Shown here piece after piece: positions 44,401 to 53,993 of a DNA stretch of 64,000 nt. The stretch spans positions 930,001 to 994,000 of the forward strand of contig OY751485.1 of assembly GCA_963565915.1 (NCBI GenBank), given 5' to 3'. The notes beneath the pieces were generated by a model that saw nothing but the letters and a program-made list of their open reading frames with translations, was not told the DNA's origin and did no database searches. The stretch's first letter is position 1; each line of letters opens with the position of its first letter. Origin of the DNA: Entoloma clypeatum (taxonomy: Eukaryota > Basidiomycota > Agaricomycetes > Agaricales > Entolomataceae). The translations under genes and the position numbers were made by a program.

Positions 44401-45308
44401 TGGAGGTTAGTAGCCGCAGTCTCGACATCCTGGGCCGAGGCATAGGAGTCGGGGGCCGAGCTAAAGGCGACTAAGAGACCTGCTTCGTAGGTTTTCAAGG
44501 GGACGATCTGCCGGACCAATGGCTGGTACAGAGTCGAGGGCAGGTAGACGGACAGGGGGACGTGGTCAGAAGTGTCGTGTTCGAAGGGACACAAAAAGTG
44601 TTCGCACTTTCTAGGCCTGGAGGCCGGGAGGAAGACGAGGTCGAGTGTGGAGGGCCGGTGTAGTGGGTTGTCCGGGATCCGTGTGGGAGGGTCAGTATTC
44701 GTTCCGCTGAGCGTAAGGTCAAGGGAGGAAGCGACATGCATGAGATCGGTAGAGAGGCTCGAGGTATAGGGGACTGCCGCATCCCAGAGAGTGGACGGGC
44801 AGTTGAAGTCGCCGCCAAGAAAGATGACGGGGGAGGGGAGTGTGTGGGCATTACGGGTGAGCCATTTGATGGCCGTCCCTGAAGCATCGGAGTACATGTT
44901 GATGAGAAAGACTTGCCGAGATTTGGTGGGCCATAGAGATAAGATTTGGATGTTGGATGGGGCATCAAATTCGTGATGGAGAACAGGGCGCAAATGCGCG
45001 ATGTTAGTGTTGAAGTAGGCTACCGTACGGGCTGAGGAGTCAATCGTGGAAGCGTCTGAGCATATCCAGGATGGGTTTCGGGGATAGGAATAGATAGGGG
45101 ATCCACTCTTGGAAGAGGTGGAAACGGTGTGGCGGGCAAGGTACTTGACAGGTTCCTGTACAAAGTAGATATCGATATCTTCGTTGTGTCTAACAAGGAA
45201 AGATTCAATGATAGCGTTAGTTCTCCGAACATTATGGGTACGTAACTTAAGGGAGACCAGCTCGTCCACGTCAGGCGCTGCGGTTGTATCAACCATTAAC
45301 AACGCCAT
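41499..45308 (-). CDS. LINE ORF2: endonuclease, reverse transcriptase, RNase H-like, zinc finger
   Basis: Open from the ATG at 45308 (MALLMVD; a second ATG at 45296) to 41499, about 1269 aa; the frame is open further upstream but there it overlaps ORF1. AP endonuclease: YFVQEPVKYL, FLGGDFNCP (near 44815), and TSDHVPLSVYL (near 44565). RT: AAFKTSVTVIIPKPGK (near 43800), YQFGGLRYRSTTDAGI, VVAFDVAQFFPSLD, FGVGQGSALSPILSGIYL, and FSFVDDGMLIAQ (catalytic DD, near 43235). The C-terminal part has a degenerate RNase H-like region (about 42360-42050) and a Cys/His motif CACDDDTLETVDHLLHKCPL. It carries out target-primed reverse transcription. Intact catalytic residues suggest recent activity. Confidence 0.93.
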   Translation of the reverse strand: MALLMVDTTAAPDVDELVSLKLRTHNVRRTNAIIESFLVRHNEDIDIYFVQEPVKYLARHTVSTSSKSGSPIYSYPRNPSWICSDASTIDSSARTVAYFNTNIAHLRPVLHHEFDAPSNIQILSLWPTKSRQVFLINMYSDASGTAIKWLTRNAHTLPSPVIFLGGDFNCPSTLWDAAVPYTSSLSTDLMHVASSLDLTLSGTNTDPPTRIPDNPLHRPSTLDLVFLPASRPRKCEHFLCPFEHDTSDHVPLSVYLPSTLYQPLVRQIVPLKTYEAGLLVAFSSAPDSYASAQDVETAATNLQTALSVKWDTHSRPVKGAGSHSHSWWSETCDLARQVYLDTKSPVDYSNLRTVIRAAKREFFEDRIETIALSQKNPWSLMDWHKPRRSDPLANLKGANGDVLHSSSDMFDAFDKAFHTPPPNSPKMEILEEIPQEPTRDWIPITGPEIISLVLKCNPKSAPGPDHVSWALLKRLLQKDEVLTRITALANACIDYSCWPAAFKTSVTVIIPKPGKETYDKPKSFRPIVLLNTVAKIIEKVIANRMQFECAKYSLVHQYQFGGLRYRSTTDAGIIITHRVWNGWAKKRDTGVVAFDVAQFFPSLDHQFLLGVLRQLGFSAALSKFFESYLRGRSTRFVSGQNVSDLFEILFGVGQGSALSPILSGIYLSPALRIFYSRGHAQYLDLFSFVDDGMLIAQSSDLDAIGSHLRAGRKAIDGILIDMGLATEPTKDELMFFTRTVSPSYPIVRLPGQPPLQVKAFWRYLGFFFDRRLIFNEHRRFYATKALTSIPLLLGNSSRGLPPRLKCLLYVSCVMPILTYGCQLWYYNGPRLKTAFNLLNSVHYRAARWITGAFNRSPTGGVLAIAGLMPARQHITKLVQRSRIRAAQLPVTHPVVCELLLKAEDKTPSPIVDIQNLMITVKLERSDYLSDEARPGNRILDLYPDSFIWDAPQVDDDKKRYTYLKDILTTAEEENHQAAFCIAARPSVGKTLSSAVAVVRFAPSIGRHAQDPHMTRASAGRSLAPETLIVATLLGLSKVITHAPYVTEIHIFTRNIQAVRLALDTGSIHAGHSVSCGISRLLRPFLAGAGVIHVHLDTPLTSEWGSAFPDPSRHFKSTQGTALSPLSPNFARTAAATSAVDGWRQLHSAPEFRGRSFLPLHTGDKEKVFQPDHVKGGPWLNSWAGNNNALFARLTRATLGHAPIGAYRQCFKHPGPFTCACDDDTLETVDHLLHKCPLFDRDDASNKWYNIGNFLGMLSNHPALFAFPPP

Positions 45309-47676
45309 CGGAGGGGCTGGTCCCACTAGTTGTGGCAGTTTGCGTGGGTTCTGGTCCAGGTCCTGTAGGCGCGACGCCCTCCATACCATCCAGAACCTCA
45401 AAGCAATTACGATCAGTGGGGACAAGGGTTGCAACCTTGGCCGCCGTCGTGGTGGTGGGGCGGGCAGCCTTGGCTGCCTTGCGAGACGCATCCTTCGTAG
45501 CGGCTTTATCATATGCCTTACGGTGGAAAGAGGGGTCGAAGCGGTTCTTCCAGAACTTGCATATGGTGGAGTCAGAACGGTGGTCTTTGCCACAGTTGCG
45601 ACACCTTGGGGCGTGGTCGCATGGCTGCCCAGCAGGGGTGGGAGCGATGGGAGGATTGGCTTTAGGCGCGCCCTTGCAACAGGGGGCGTGATGCCTGTGG
45701 TTGTCGACGTGGTGAGGGCCACCACACGCGGAACAGAGTTGGGGTCTAGAGGGGCAGCCAGTTCCATTGTCTCGGATCTGATGCCCCCACTGGAAGCAGT
45801 TTCTGCAGAGGGGGACGCCGATGTGCTTGTCCGCCTGTCTGATGGGGGAGGGCCTGAAGTTCGCTTCGACATTCCAGCGAATCTTGGTCTTGATGAGGGT
45901 GTTCAGGGTAGCCCCGCTCTGGGAGTCCTGGATGTCGAAATAGACTGTACACGTATCCGCAGTTTTAGAATAGGTGACGATCCGAGCAGCAGACGTGAGG
46001 GCGACTCGTTTCCTCATGACAGCAAAGCAGTGTTTCGTGATGATTTTGCCAATGGCCTCAGACGAAATAGGCTCATCGTTGAGGACGCGGGGTACGCCAG
46101 TCAACTTTAAGAAGGATTTAGATGTCGGAAGATAGACATTGATCTCCGCATCGTCAGCTTCGAGCAAGCGTTCAACGAACTTGCCGATGTTGGTGAGTTC
46201 GACGTCGGTGGGGACGACCCGACCGGTGGAACTGATGGTTTTCATCCTCAATCCTTCAGGGCATAAGTCAGCAGCCTCGAGGGAGAGAGGAGAGTTGAGG
46301 TTCGCAAGCGCTTCAAGAGCAGCTTTATGAACCTCGTCGCGTTTCTTGAAAAGAGCCCACTCGGAGCTCGATATCATGACAAAGCGCCTGTTGGCGCCCT
46401 TGGTGGTCGAGGACACTCTGGGCTTAGGAACCGCAGGAGCCTTCGGGGTGGGTACATCGCCTCCAGTTTCTGCAGGCGCTTTGCCCGTAGGCGCGGCGTG
46501 TGCTCCACTCTTGGCTTTGTTGGCGTAGGAAGGCCTGGGAGCTCTGTTGTAGGCAGAGCCCCTAGGTGGTAAGGGCGGGAATGCCGACGTGTCGTCGATC
46601 CTGGGGGCTCGCTTGACCGTTCCAGAGGGTAGACCCTTGGAAGGCTGGGCTGCTGGGGCAGGCGCCAAGGGTAAACCCTTGGTGCCGCGTGGAATCGGGG
46701 CCTTACCAGAGCTAGAAGCTTTGGGAGGGGCAGGGGATTTGTGGACTCGCCAGGAGTCCGACATGGAGGCATCCGCCGCCTGTGAGGTGGTGGGGGTTTT
46801 GGGAGGAGGAGGAGCTTTGGACTTACCCTTGCCTTGGGAGGCAGGGGTCGGAGGCGGAGGGGGGGGGACGTAGTCCTTGTGAGTGAGATTGCCGTCATCG
46901 TTAAGAGTGAAGCCGAGTTTGTCGCCCATGAGAGCGAAGAGCATGAAGAACTCATCTTTGAGGACTCCATCGGAAGCGACGGCATCACGTGTGATGCCTC
47001 AAATGATGATCCGCTGTGCCAATGAGATGACGGCGGCAGAGAGGGTGGCCGTGTTGAGCCGAGTGAGGGTGCCGCCAGAGGCCAGACCGAAGTCGATAGC
47101 CTCGCCGACAGTTTTGAGTGCAGCAACCATTGCAACGAGGTTGTCCTCGCTGTCACCTGCCATGTTGACCTGTAACTCGCTGGGGATGAGATCTTGATTC
47201 GGGTTGTTGAGTACGTAATCCGGAACATTCTCGAATGTCACGAGTCCGGCGTTAGCAGGAAGCGTGATGGAAGAGTGCCTCGATGCCTCGGCACGCCCAC
47301 TGAAGGGGGTGTCGCTGCGGTAGACAGTCTGAGTGGGAGCTAGAGGCCCCACAGAAATGAGCTGGTCGACATCCGGAAGAGTGTCGACATCGATCGGTTC
47401 TTCTGACCAGTTGCCAGTGGGATTACCTTCCACAGGGCTGATAGATCCAAGGGCAGACTTGCGAGCTTTCTGCCTGAGACGGATTTCCTCAGCCTTACCA
47501 GATGGTGCGGGAGAGGTTGGGGTTTGAGTGCGATCAGCTGGAGAGTCCGGCCAATCCAGGGAGACGGGGGGTTTGGCGACAGATTGGGTGTCGATCCTGG
47601 TCGATCTAGCGAGCGATGGAGCCTTAAGGGCCCGACCACCACCAGAGGAAGAGGGGGGTTCGTCATGGAAAGACAT
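45289..47676 (-). pseudogene. LINE ORF1 (RNA-binding, three CCHC-type knuckles), one in-frame UGA
   Basis: ATG 47676 (MSFHDEPPSSSGGG) to TGA 45291-45289, one frame, interrupted only by TGA at 47001-46999 where CGA (Arg) would restore it. A low-complexity Pro/Ala/Lys region lies near 46900-46450. The C-terminus has three knuckles: CRNCFQWGHQI (near 45800), CSACGGPHHVDNH (near 45740), CRNCGKDHRSDSTIC (near 45610). Such ORF1 proteins coat the LINE RNA. The stop overlaps the ORF2 start region (AATGGTTGA). Rescue by readthrough or an internal start is possible. Confidence 0.88.
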
Positions 47677-47768
47677 GTTGAACTATGATCTACTACAACC
47701 AGCAGCAATCGATGAAAAAGACGCGGGCGCCTAATCACGATGGTGGTGGTTAGAGGAAGAGAAAGGTG

Positions 47769-47779
47769 TCCGCTTTTCC
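47769..47779. repeat. LINE target-site duplication, right copy
   Basis: TCCGCTTTTCC, continuing into a short T-run, then the pre-insertion flank. Confidence 0.85.
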
Positions 47780-47850
47780 TTTTTTTTTCCATCACTTCTT
47801 TCCACTTCCGAAAGATCAATGTGATGCCAGGTCTTTCTTCTTGAAACATG

Positions 47851-47934
47851 TCTTCGCTAGTATATCGGTTAGTACACGCGCCTGTCATCAGACTGCCTTC
47901 GCGCGAAAGCTGGGTTCGACTCCCAGGCGAAGAG
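47851..47934 (+). tRNA. tRNA-Asp (GTC), with 12-nt intron
   Basis: Folds as a standard tRNA: acceptor TCTTCGC/GCGAAGA, D stem GTAT/GTAC, anticodon stem CGCGC/GCGCG with loop CTGTCA-C (anticodon GTC at 47884-47886), T stem CTGGG/CCCAG with loop TTCGACT, discriminator G. The intron 47888-47899 (TCAGACTGCCTT) follows position 37, the canonical place. Confidence 0.93.
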
Positions 47935-47936
47935 AA

Positions 47937-47943
47937 TTTTTTT
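47937..47943 (+). terminator. Pol III terminator of tRNA-Asp
   Basis: TTTTTTT three bases after the discriminator base. Confidence 0.8.
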
Positions 47944-48486
47944 GCAGGCCCGCCAAGCTTTCGCATGTATTGTCCCCTCTCAGGAGGCTCCCGCTCCTTC
48001 ATGCTCCCAGTAAGGAATAGACTAGCACTCCGCACTCGTCTCGTTTTACCCTCTCCCTACTTCACGCGACACTTGCCAGATTTACCCAGCATGCGGAGAT
48101 CTACTACGTCTTGTTTAATGGAATCGAGTGCTCACACGGTGTACGGGTGATGGATACTGTACTGATTGAAGACGATGGAGTTGCAGGTGTTTGCGAGAAG
48201 AAGACGTGATGCTTTGAAGGGTTGAACGATTGGCGATGGCCATCACGGATTTACAGGCATGACAATGTATGACTCAGATTGTCTTTGTGGCGCTCGCCTC
48301 CCACTGCCTCATCGGTTCCCCCGCGCAATGATTAGCAGTGACTCTAATCGATTCAGAAGTACTCTGGATAAATACCTTGGTAAATGGATGCCATACTAAA
48401 CCTCAGTGAGCGCACATAGCTCACGTTCAAGTCACCTTTCCCCTTCTCCCCAACCAACACAGAAGAACGACTCAAGAATCTCCAAC
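47944..48486. other. Intergenic, 5' region of the next gene
   Basis: No supported gene. Pyrimidine-rich stretches near 48430-48460 (CACCTTTCCCCTTCTCCCC) lie just before the ATG at 48487, as often seen at fungal transcription starts. Confidence 0.45.
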
Positions 48487-49314
48487 ATGACGAGATCTTC
48501 ACTATCAAAATATTCCCCTGAGGTTACAAAGAAGGTCCGTTGATTCCCAAGAATGTCTTGCCCTTCCTATATTCACCACACTCTCTTTCTCGCCTCGACC
48601 ATGTAGGCTTTCAGAGCAAAAGCCAAGGAAGCAGGACTCACCTTTAGAGCCGCCGCTGAGAAGCGCACCACCACACTTGCCCAACAGAAGGCAAGCTCTC
48701 TTCCTTCACGATAAAAAGAACGATCCATATTCACACAAGTCACAGATTTACTCCCCTTCGCGAACGACAAGGCGCCAACCAGAGTCACGCGTGGACGGCA
48801 CTTATTGGGATAGCACAACCTTCACGTGTGCACGGAAGACTCACGGCGCTATCGTCGGCGAGTACGTCGGGGATGACTGTGCAAGTTGCGCAGACGACAT
48901 ATGCCCAGTATGCGAACAGGAATGGGAAGTACGAGGGACCCGGGGCGGGGATGGGAATTCTCCCCGAGCAGTCGTTCTCGATTCTTTGCTTGATATTGCA
49001 AAGCCTGCCAAACCGAAAGGTGTGTTGATTTTGATTTGGTCGAATAGAGGAATTGCTCCTCACCCAAACAAACAAAAAAAAATGGATTAGGTGTGGCCAA
49101 GGAGTTCGAAGTCATCGCACAGCCTCTACGTGTGATTGCTCTCCACGATGACTCGGAGTACACAAACATCGGTGATTACTGGGAGGAAGACTGGACCAGC
49201 GAAGACGATCATGATTGGGAAGACATATATGGATTTGAAGGTTCGCCAAAGAGGAAGCAGACGTATTCGGCCGTTCTGAAGGGATTGGACGGCGATGACT
49301 TCGACGGATCATGA
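48487..49314 (+). CDS. Hypothetical protein, 209 aa, four exons, CxxC pairs and acidic C-terminus
   Basis: Exons 48487-48534, 48607-48690, 48746-49019, 49091-49314. Intron 2 has a GC donor (AAG|GCAAGC), the others GT. All phases match and give 630 nt including the stop. The N-terminus is short and basic (KAFRAKAKEAGLTFRAAAEK). The middle holds CASCADDICPVCEQEWE, two CxxC pairs that could bind zinc. The C-terminus is acidic (YWEEDWTSEDDHDWEDIYGF) and ends DGDDFDGS. No catalytic motif, signal peptide or membrane segment. I do not recognise the family; splicing consistency is the main support. Confidence 0.65.
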
Positions 49315-50284
49315 GAGGTAGAGCCTGCTTGTGCTTGCATAGCTGAGGGCAAATGTTTCGTGGAGATATCCTTTCGCACCGCTTTGCAGGATCGGCCGAT
49401 GGATACTACTAGGTTCGAGCTTGGACTCGTTCTTAGGGCAGCTGGAAATGGTCACTACTGAGATATACTTACCTGTTACTGTGGAACGATGACAAAAGTG
49501 GCCCAGTAACTTACTCATGGCCATTTCATAATATGATCTACGTTGGATCTCCATTCCCCGTCAAGGATCGTCATAGGAGACCTTTTGAAGTTGGCTTCCA
49601 TCATGGTTAGCAACGACCCACCAACGAGACAGTCCCTGGCAGTCTCCTGAGTCCTGCCATCTCACCTGTGTTTTTCGTTTGTAAATCCTGAATCTTGATC
49701 CATGATGATAACAGCGAAAAGGGCACAAGGGGTCGTTCGATTTTGCAGCTTCAATGCTGTAGTCAAAAAACTGACCAAGCCGAACTTGAAGCTCACCGGC
49801 CTCTCCCTAATAGTTAAACCTATCAATGCAGCTTTTTGTATTTCAAGAGTCTAGAAGGCATCGAGAATTGCAGACGAAGTGGAACTGACGTGGCTAAGTA
49901 CGTCGGACTCGAGTGAAGTTTTTAGTCAACGTTTTGTGATTTTATGTACAAGCCTACGTCATTAGTACTGGGCTGACTTTGGAAAAGTGGAGGGTCCCCA
50001 ACTTGAACGTGCGCTCCTTGCTTGACAAGTAGGATGAGGACATCCAGGAAATTCGGGACGCAAAGCTCTCGGATAGTATCTAGAACAGTAACTGTTTGGG
50101 ACGGTGACCCAGGGACTGGAGGTGTAGACGCCATTCAAATTGTGTGTTGCTTGCGCGACTTGGAGGTTCGTGGCAAAGGTTGGAAATCCTGGCACGAGCC
50201 TGTAAGAGAGCCATTGAAACCCGTCTTAGACGAGGCGAACGGCAGCGAACAATATCCATTGGCAAACCAACATCCGAACGGGAC
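49315..50284. other. Intergenic between the hypothetical gene and lectin 1
   Basis: No supported gene. From about 50145 the sequence starts to match 52062 onward and belongs to the lectin duplication (3' flank). Confidence 0.5.
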
Positions 50285-51066
50285 TTAAAAAAAGAAGTGT
50301 CCTAGTCCTACATGACTCGGAAATAACCTCCACTGTCGTCCAAAGTGATGAGTTAGGCATGGTACTGGTCAACTGGTTGATCAGGAACAATCGCAAAGTC
50401 AGTAGCTCATCCCCACGGCATGCAATAAGGCACTATACTCACCTGGGCGGAAGTCCCAGTGCTGGATCGGAAGCTGCTGGTAATCGCCGAACCTCAAGAC
50501 GGCGCCGTTAGAAGAACCGGACAATTCGATGTCGGCAGTTCGGTAATGGTAGTCGTGAATTCTAAATTTGGTAGTCGTGAATTCCAAATTCCATAAAAAT
50601 AAAATAAAATAAAAAAACAACTTGTGGACGTCCCAGAAACGCCACCGCAAGACCCTACCTGAAATGCCCATCCTTGACTGAAAGTACGGACCAACCAACG
50701 GGCTTTTCTGTAGTGATGAATTTGTTCTTGACGTCCAGGCCAAGATACCTCTTATTTGCGACGTTTTGGAGAGAAGTCCATGGGCCTCCGCCGTTCTCGT
50801 CATTGGTGCGTCCGACTATCCACTATGAGCGAAGAGAGAAATCCATCATGAGCCATCTACAATTAGTAGGAGAGGACATACTTTCTGGGCATCAGTAGGA
50901 TGGTCGGTTTGGTGCCAACCAACAACTATGTCAAAGTGGTTAGGTGATGATTGAAGGAAAAGTAGAATGCCATCCCACCAGTGCCGGAGTCTGTGAGAGT
51001 GATGACCTGTGTGTTGTAGGCCACAGAGTGAATGACGTAGACACCGAGATCGGGAGCGAAACCCAT
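50285..51066 (-). CDS. Ricin-B-like (beta-trefoil) lectin 1, 145 aa
   Basis: Minus strand, five exons: 51066-50979, 50925-50882, 50822-50659, 50561-50443, 50307-50285; all phases fit. The protein starts MGFAPDLGVYVIHSVAYNTQ and contains the QxW signature of beta-trefoil lectins twice (DAQKWIVG near residue 43, PIQHWDF near residue 132). Length is close to mushroom ricin-B-like lectins of the Clitocybe type, which bind sugars and are linked to defence against grazers; this is only the carbohydrate-binding fold, with no catalytic chain. No signal peptide, so cytosolic. TATA-like ATATAA (minus strand) about 60 bp upstream. It is the tandem duplicate of the gene at 52150-52883. Confidence 0.85.
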
Positions 51067-52149
51067 TATCAATGCGATGACAAGAGAGAGGTGGAGGCAG
51101 AAATGACAGCGATCGTGGCTTATAAGTTATATAAGAACAGGGAGCCTGGTGGCAGTATGTGTGACATGTTCCGCAACTGTTTCATGATCGTGTACCCACT
51201 CTCTGAACTCGACTTGGGCTGACCGTTGGCCGACGGTCGCGTTTTGTCCCGATGTCAGAGCACTCGCAACCTTTCATAACCGCGTTCAAGAGCCGGAATG
51301 GTCTGTAACGTAACAACCTACGGTACAATCGAAAAAGCCGCAGCGGGCAGACCCGGAGCGGTCCCCAAAAGAACAACCTGCCGTAAAAAGAATATAGTGC
51401 TACGGGTCTTTTTTTCGGGGAACACTCACCGCTGTGGAGCAAAAGTTCAAACGTTCAAACTCGAGAAGGAACCCACGTAAGCGCGATGACCGGACAATGT
51501 TATAAATTTCTGTTCTGCTGCGCCCGCTGACACCAAACCTTATACATATACGTCTTGGACGCCGTGGCGGGCATCCGATACCCGTTGAAGGACGCTGAGT
51601 AATTTTGAGAGAAGCTGTAAACAAGAAGCTCCGGCACGTGTTGCCGCACATGTGTCAGGGCCCGTGACCCATCCATCTTTTCTACGAGATAAAGCAACAT
51701 TATCCTACTTATCACTCTCTGACCGTGGTACACACACTTACATTTACGACACTACGACAAGCCGGCCGTTCAGCCCCAATCACCACCGGTAGCAGCAGTT
51801 TGGCTACGCTATGATTTATGTGGCAATTTCTTGGCTTTGGAAGAAAAGTATGAGGTATCAGAGTATGGATACGATACCCGTTTTGTTTCTCCCGTCCTTG
51901 GCAGATAGTTCAAGCGTTGCCAGGAGCAAGGCTTCAAGTCAATGTTTGTCTAGTGAACCGTGGTTCGAAAGCCTCCATCTGAGTCTTCCGGGTCGTCGAG
52001 TACGGATAGAGTAAACTCCTTGCAATGCAGCGACCGGATACATGTCGCGACGGAGTGCGTTATTTGCACGACTTGAGGGTTCGTTGGAAATCCTCGTAAA
52101 AGCTATCTCAGATGCCAGTGAGGGGGGGGTGAACGGCAGCGAACAACAT
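51067..52149. other. Upstream region of lectin 1 and spacer
   Basis: TATA-like site near 51125-51133; conserved block with CCCACGTAAGCGCGATG near 51472-51488. 51600-52060 is the unduplicated spacer; no supported gene. Confidence 0.55.
51450..51500 (-). promoter_or_regulatory. Conserved upstream block, lectin 1
   Basis: Shares TTCAAACTCGAGAAG and ACCCACGTAAGCGCGATG with 53262-53317, better conserved than its surroundings, about 390 bp upstream of the ATG in both genes. Candidate regulatory element; no factor identified. Confidence 0.5.
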
Positions 52150-52883
52150 CTATTGGTCCAAATCCCAACGCGACTCGATCGAGTGAACCACTGCCGATAA
52201 AAGAACCCAGAAGTGAACTAATGACGCGACGCATTGAACTCAGACTGGTCATCAAGAATCAACAAAGTCGACGACTATGGAATAAAGCGCATATACTCAC
52301 CCTTGTGGAAGTCCCAGTGCTGAATCGGATGCCTATCGTAGGCTTCGTGCCGCAAGACAGCACCGTCAGAAGGGCCAGACAATTCGAGAGCGGTATCTGT
52401 GTAATGGTTGTCGAAGATCCTGTGATGCGGAGAATGCATAAGCGAGAAGCAGAAGAGCACCGCAAGGCGTTTACACGTTATGCCCCCCGTCGACAGAGCT
52501 TGTGACCCAACCGAAGGCTTGTGTGGCGGTGACGATGTTGTGGTTGGAATCCAAGGCAAGGTACCGATTACTTGCGACGTTTTGGAGGCTAGTCCTCACG
52601 GTTCCTTTGTCAGTGACGCTTCCGACTGTCCACTGGATGACGAAAAGCAATCCATCATCAGCCGTCTACAACTACAAGGAGAGGACATACTTTCTGGTAG
52701 GAGTCAGCAGGATTCCTGTTTTTCCAACCAACAACTATGTCAAGGTAAACGGAGTGGTTAGGTGACGGTTGAAGGAGAGTAAAAGGACATTTTACCAGTG
52801 CCGGAGTCTGTGAGAGTGAGGAACTGTGTGTTGTAGCCCACAGACTGAATGAAGTAGGTGCCGGAGCTAGCAGTATTGCCCAT
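52150..52883 (-). CDS. Ricin-B-like (beta-trefoil) lectin 2, 158 aa
   Basis: Minus strand, five exons: 52883-52796, 52734-52691, 52632-52475, 52419-52301, 52217-52150. Exons 1, 2 and 4 have exactly the same length as in lectin 1 (88, 44 and 119 nt); exon 3 is 6 nt shorter. Starts MGNTASSGTYFIQSVGYNTQ; QxW motifs at SYQKWTVG and PIQHWDF. The last exon diverges and gives a longer C-terminus (HKVHFWVLLSAVVHS), so its exact 3' end is less certain. Same predicted role as lectin 1. TATA-like TTATAATA (minus strand) near 52928-52936. Confidence 0.85.
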
Positions 52884-53261
52884 TATGAATGCGATGAAGA
52901 GAGAGAGAGGTAGATGCAGCAATCGTGTATTATAAGTTTTACGGGCCAAGGCCGAAGGAGCGTGGCAGCGTGTACTTACATGTTTCACAACCGTTTCCAC
53001 AGTAGTGCCCACATTCTACTTGGGGCCGGCAGTCGCATTTGGCCTCGATGTCTTGAAATTTCACAACAGTCGTAACCCCTTCAGAACGGCATTCAAGTAA
53101 CAGAATCATCCGTTGCGATGATTCGAAGCAACAAAAGTATGTAGTGCGTTCCGAAAGAACGGCCTTCAAAAAAAAATACTTGCCTTCTTCTTGACGAGTC
53201 CCTTCTTGGGGGACACTCAGTCCTGTGAAGAATGTGACGAATGTCAAAAATGTTCAAGCGT

Positions 53262-53317
53262 TCAAATTTCAAACTCGAGAAGAAACCCACGTAAGCGCGA
53301 TGGCCGGAACAATGTCG
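53262..53317 (-). promoter_or_regulatory. Conserved upstream block, lectin 2
   Basis: TTCAAATTTCAAACTCGAGA then ACCCACGTAAGCGCGATG, about 390 bp upstream of ATG 52883; mirrors the block at 51450-51500. Confidence 0.5.
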
Positions 53318-53400
53318 GATATCTGTTCTGCGTTCAGTCCAAATTCGCTGCTCCCGCTGACAACCAAATTTTATACATTCACGTTTTAAAACTTGCAAGA

Positions 53401-53993
53401 CGTCGGGTGTCTCTGATGGAAGGTGGAAAGAGGTAAGAGGAAGCTCCGGGAAAGTGGAAAAAAGAAGCATGCGGAACCAAAAGGCGAGTCCTTCACTAAT
53501 TGATGACAGAAGCAAAAAGACCGGAGCTTATGAAAACACGCACGGCTCAGGTGTAGCAAAAGAATTCCACCCTCCACCCACCAGCGTAGAGATTTATCTT
53601 GGTTCGATTGGGGATATCCACCGGTGGCGACCACGATCAGAAAAGGCAGCTGTATTCCGAGTCTTCCATGGCGAAAGGAAATGGGAGATAGCAGGAGAGT
53701 TGAAATGTATGCAGTCCATATAAATTATATCCCTACAAGCATGATACATATATATAAATCAGAATATCAATACAGAAATGCGGAGGAGTGCGTATCTCAG
53801 AAGAAACGTCCATGCAGAAAGGAACGCATAGCTCATCAAGTGCCACGAAATCATGCATCGACGACGCTGATCTGTACAAAGAGCATCGAGAAAAGATCCT
53901 GCGACAACTGCGTATCATGCAGAGGGAGGTGCCGAAATCCTACCAACGCCAAGAAGCAAAGAAAAAAAAAAATTTCAGCGAAAAACAAACAAA
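53401..53993. other. Intergenic between lectin 2 and PLC
   Basis: No supported gene; A-rich stretch near 53960-53980 just past the PLC stop may be its 3' region on the other strand. Confidence 0.45.

Larger units (their letters stand above)
41185..47768 (-). mobile_element. Full-length LINE (Tad1/Jockey-like non-LTR retrotransposon)
   Basis: Minus-strand element with a 33-nt poly-A tail (41185-41217 as T), 3' UTR, ORF2, ORF1 and a 92-bp 5' UTR, framed by the duplication TCCGCTTTTCC. ORF2 is open throughout; ORF1 has one TGA. It has inserted in the 3' flank of GRC3, 82 bp upstream of a tRNA-Asp gene. A 205-bp truncated relative is at 11287-11494. Confidence 0.95.
50145..51580. repeat. Lectin segmental duplication, unit 1
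   Basis: Gene plus flanks match 52062-53400 in the same orientation: 3' flank (GGCAGCGAACAATATCCATTGG near 50240), exons and introns, and a promoter block near 51450-51500. Boundaries are approximate. Confidence 0.75.
52062..53400. repeat. Lectin segmental duplication, unit 2
   Basis: Counterpart of 50145-51580; includes flanks and promoter. Diverged by many substitutions and small indels, so not very recent. Confidence 0.75.

Noticed and set aside
42027..46110. Plus-strand frames up to 308 codons antisense to the LINE
   Set aside because: Shadows of ORF1/ORF2 in a GC-rich element; no motif of their own.
48677..49090. 137-codon continuous plus frame
   Set aside because: Overlaps exons 3 and 4 of the spliced gene at 48487-49314 but reads through intron sequence; the spliced model explains it better.
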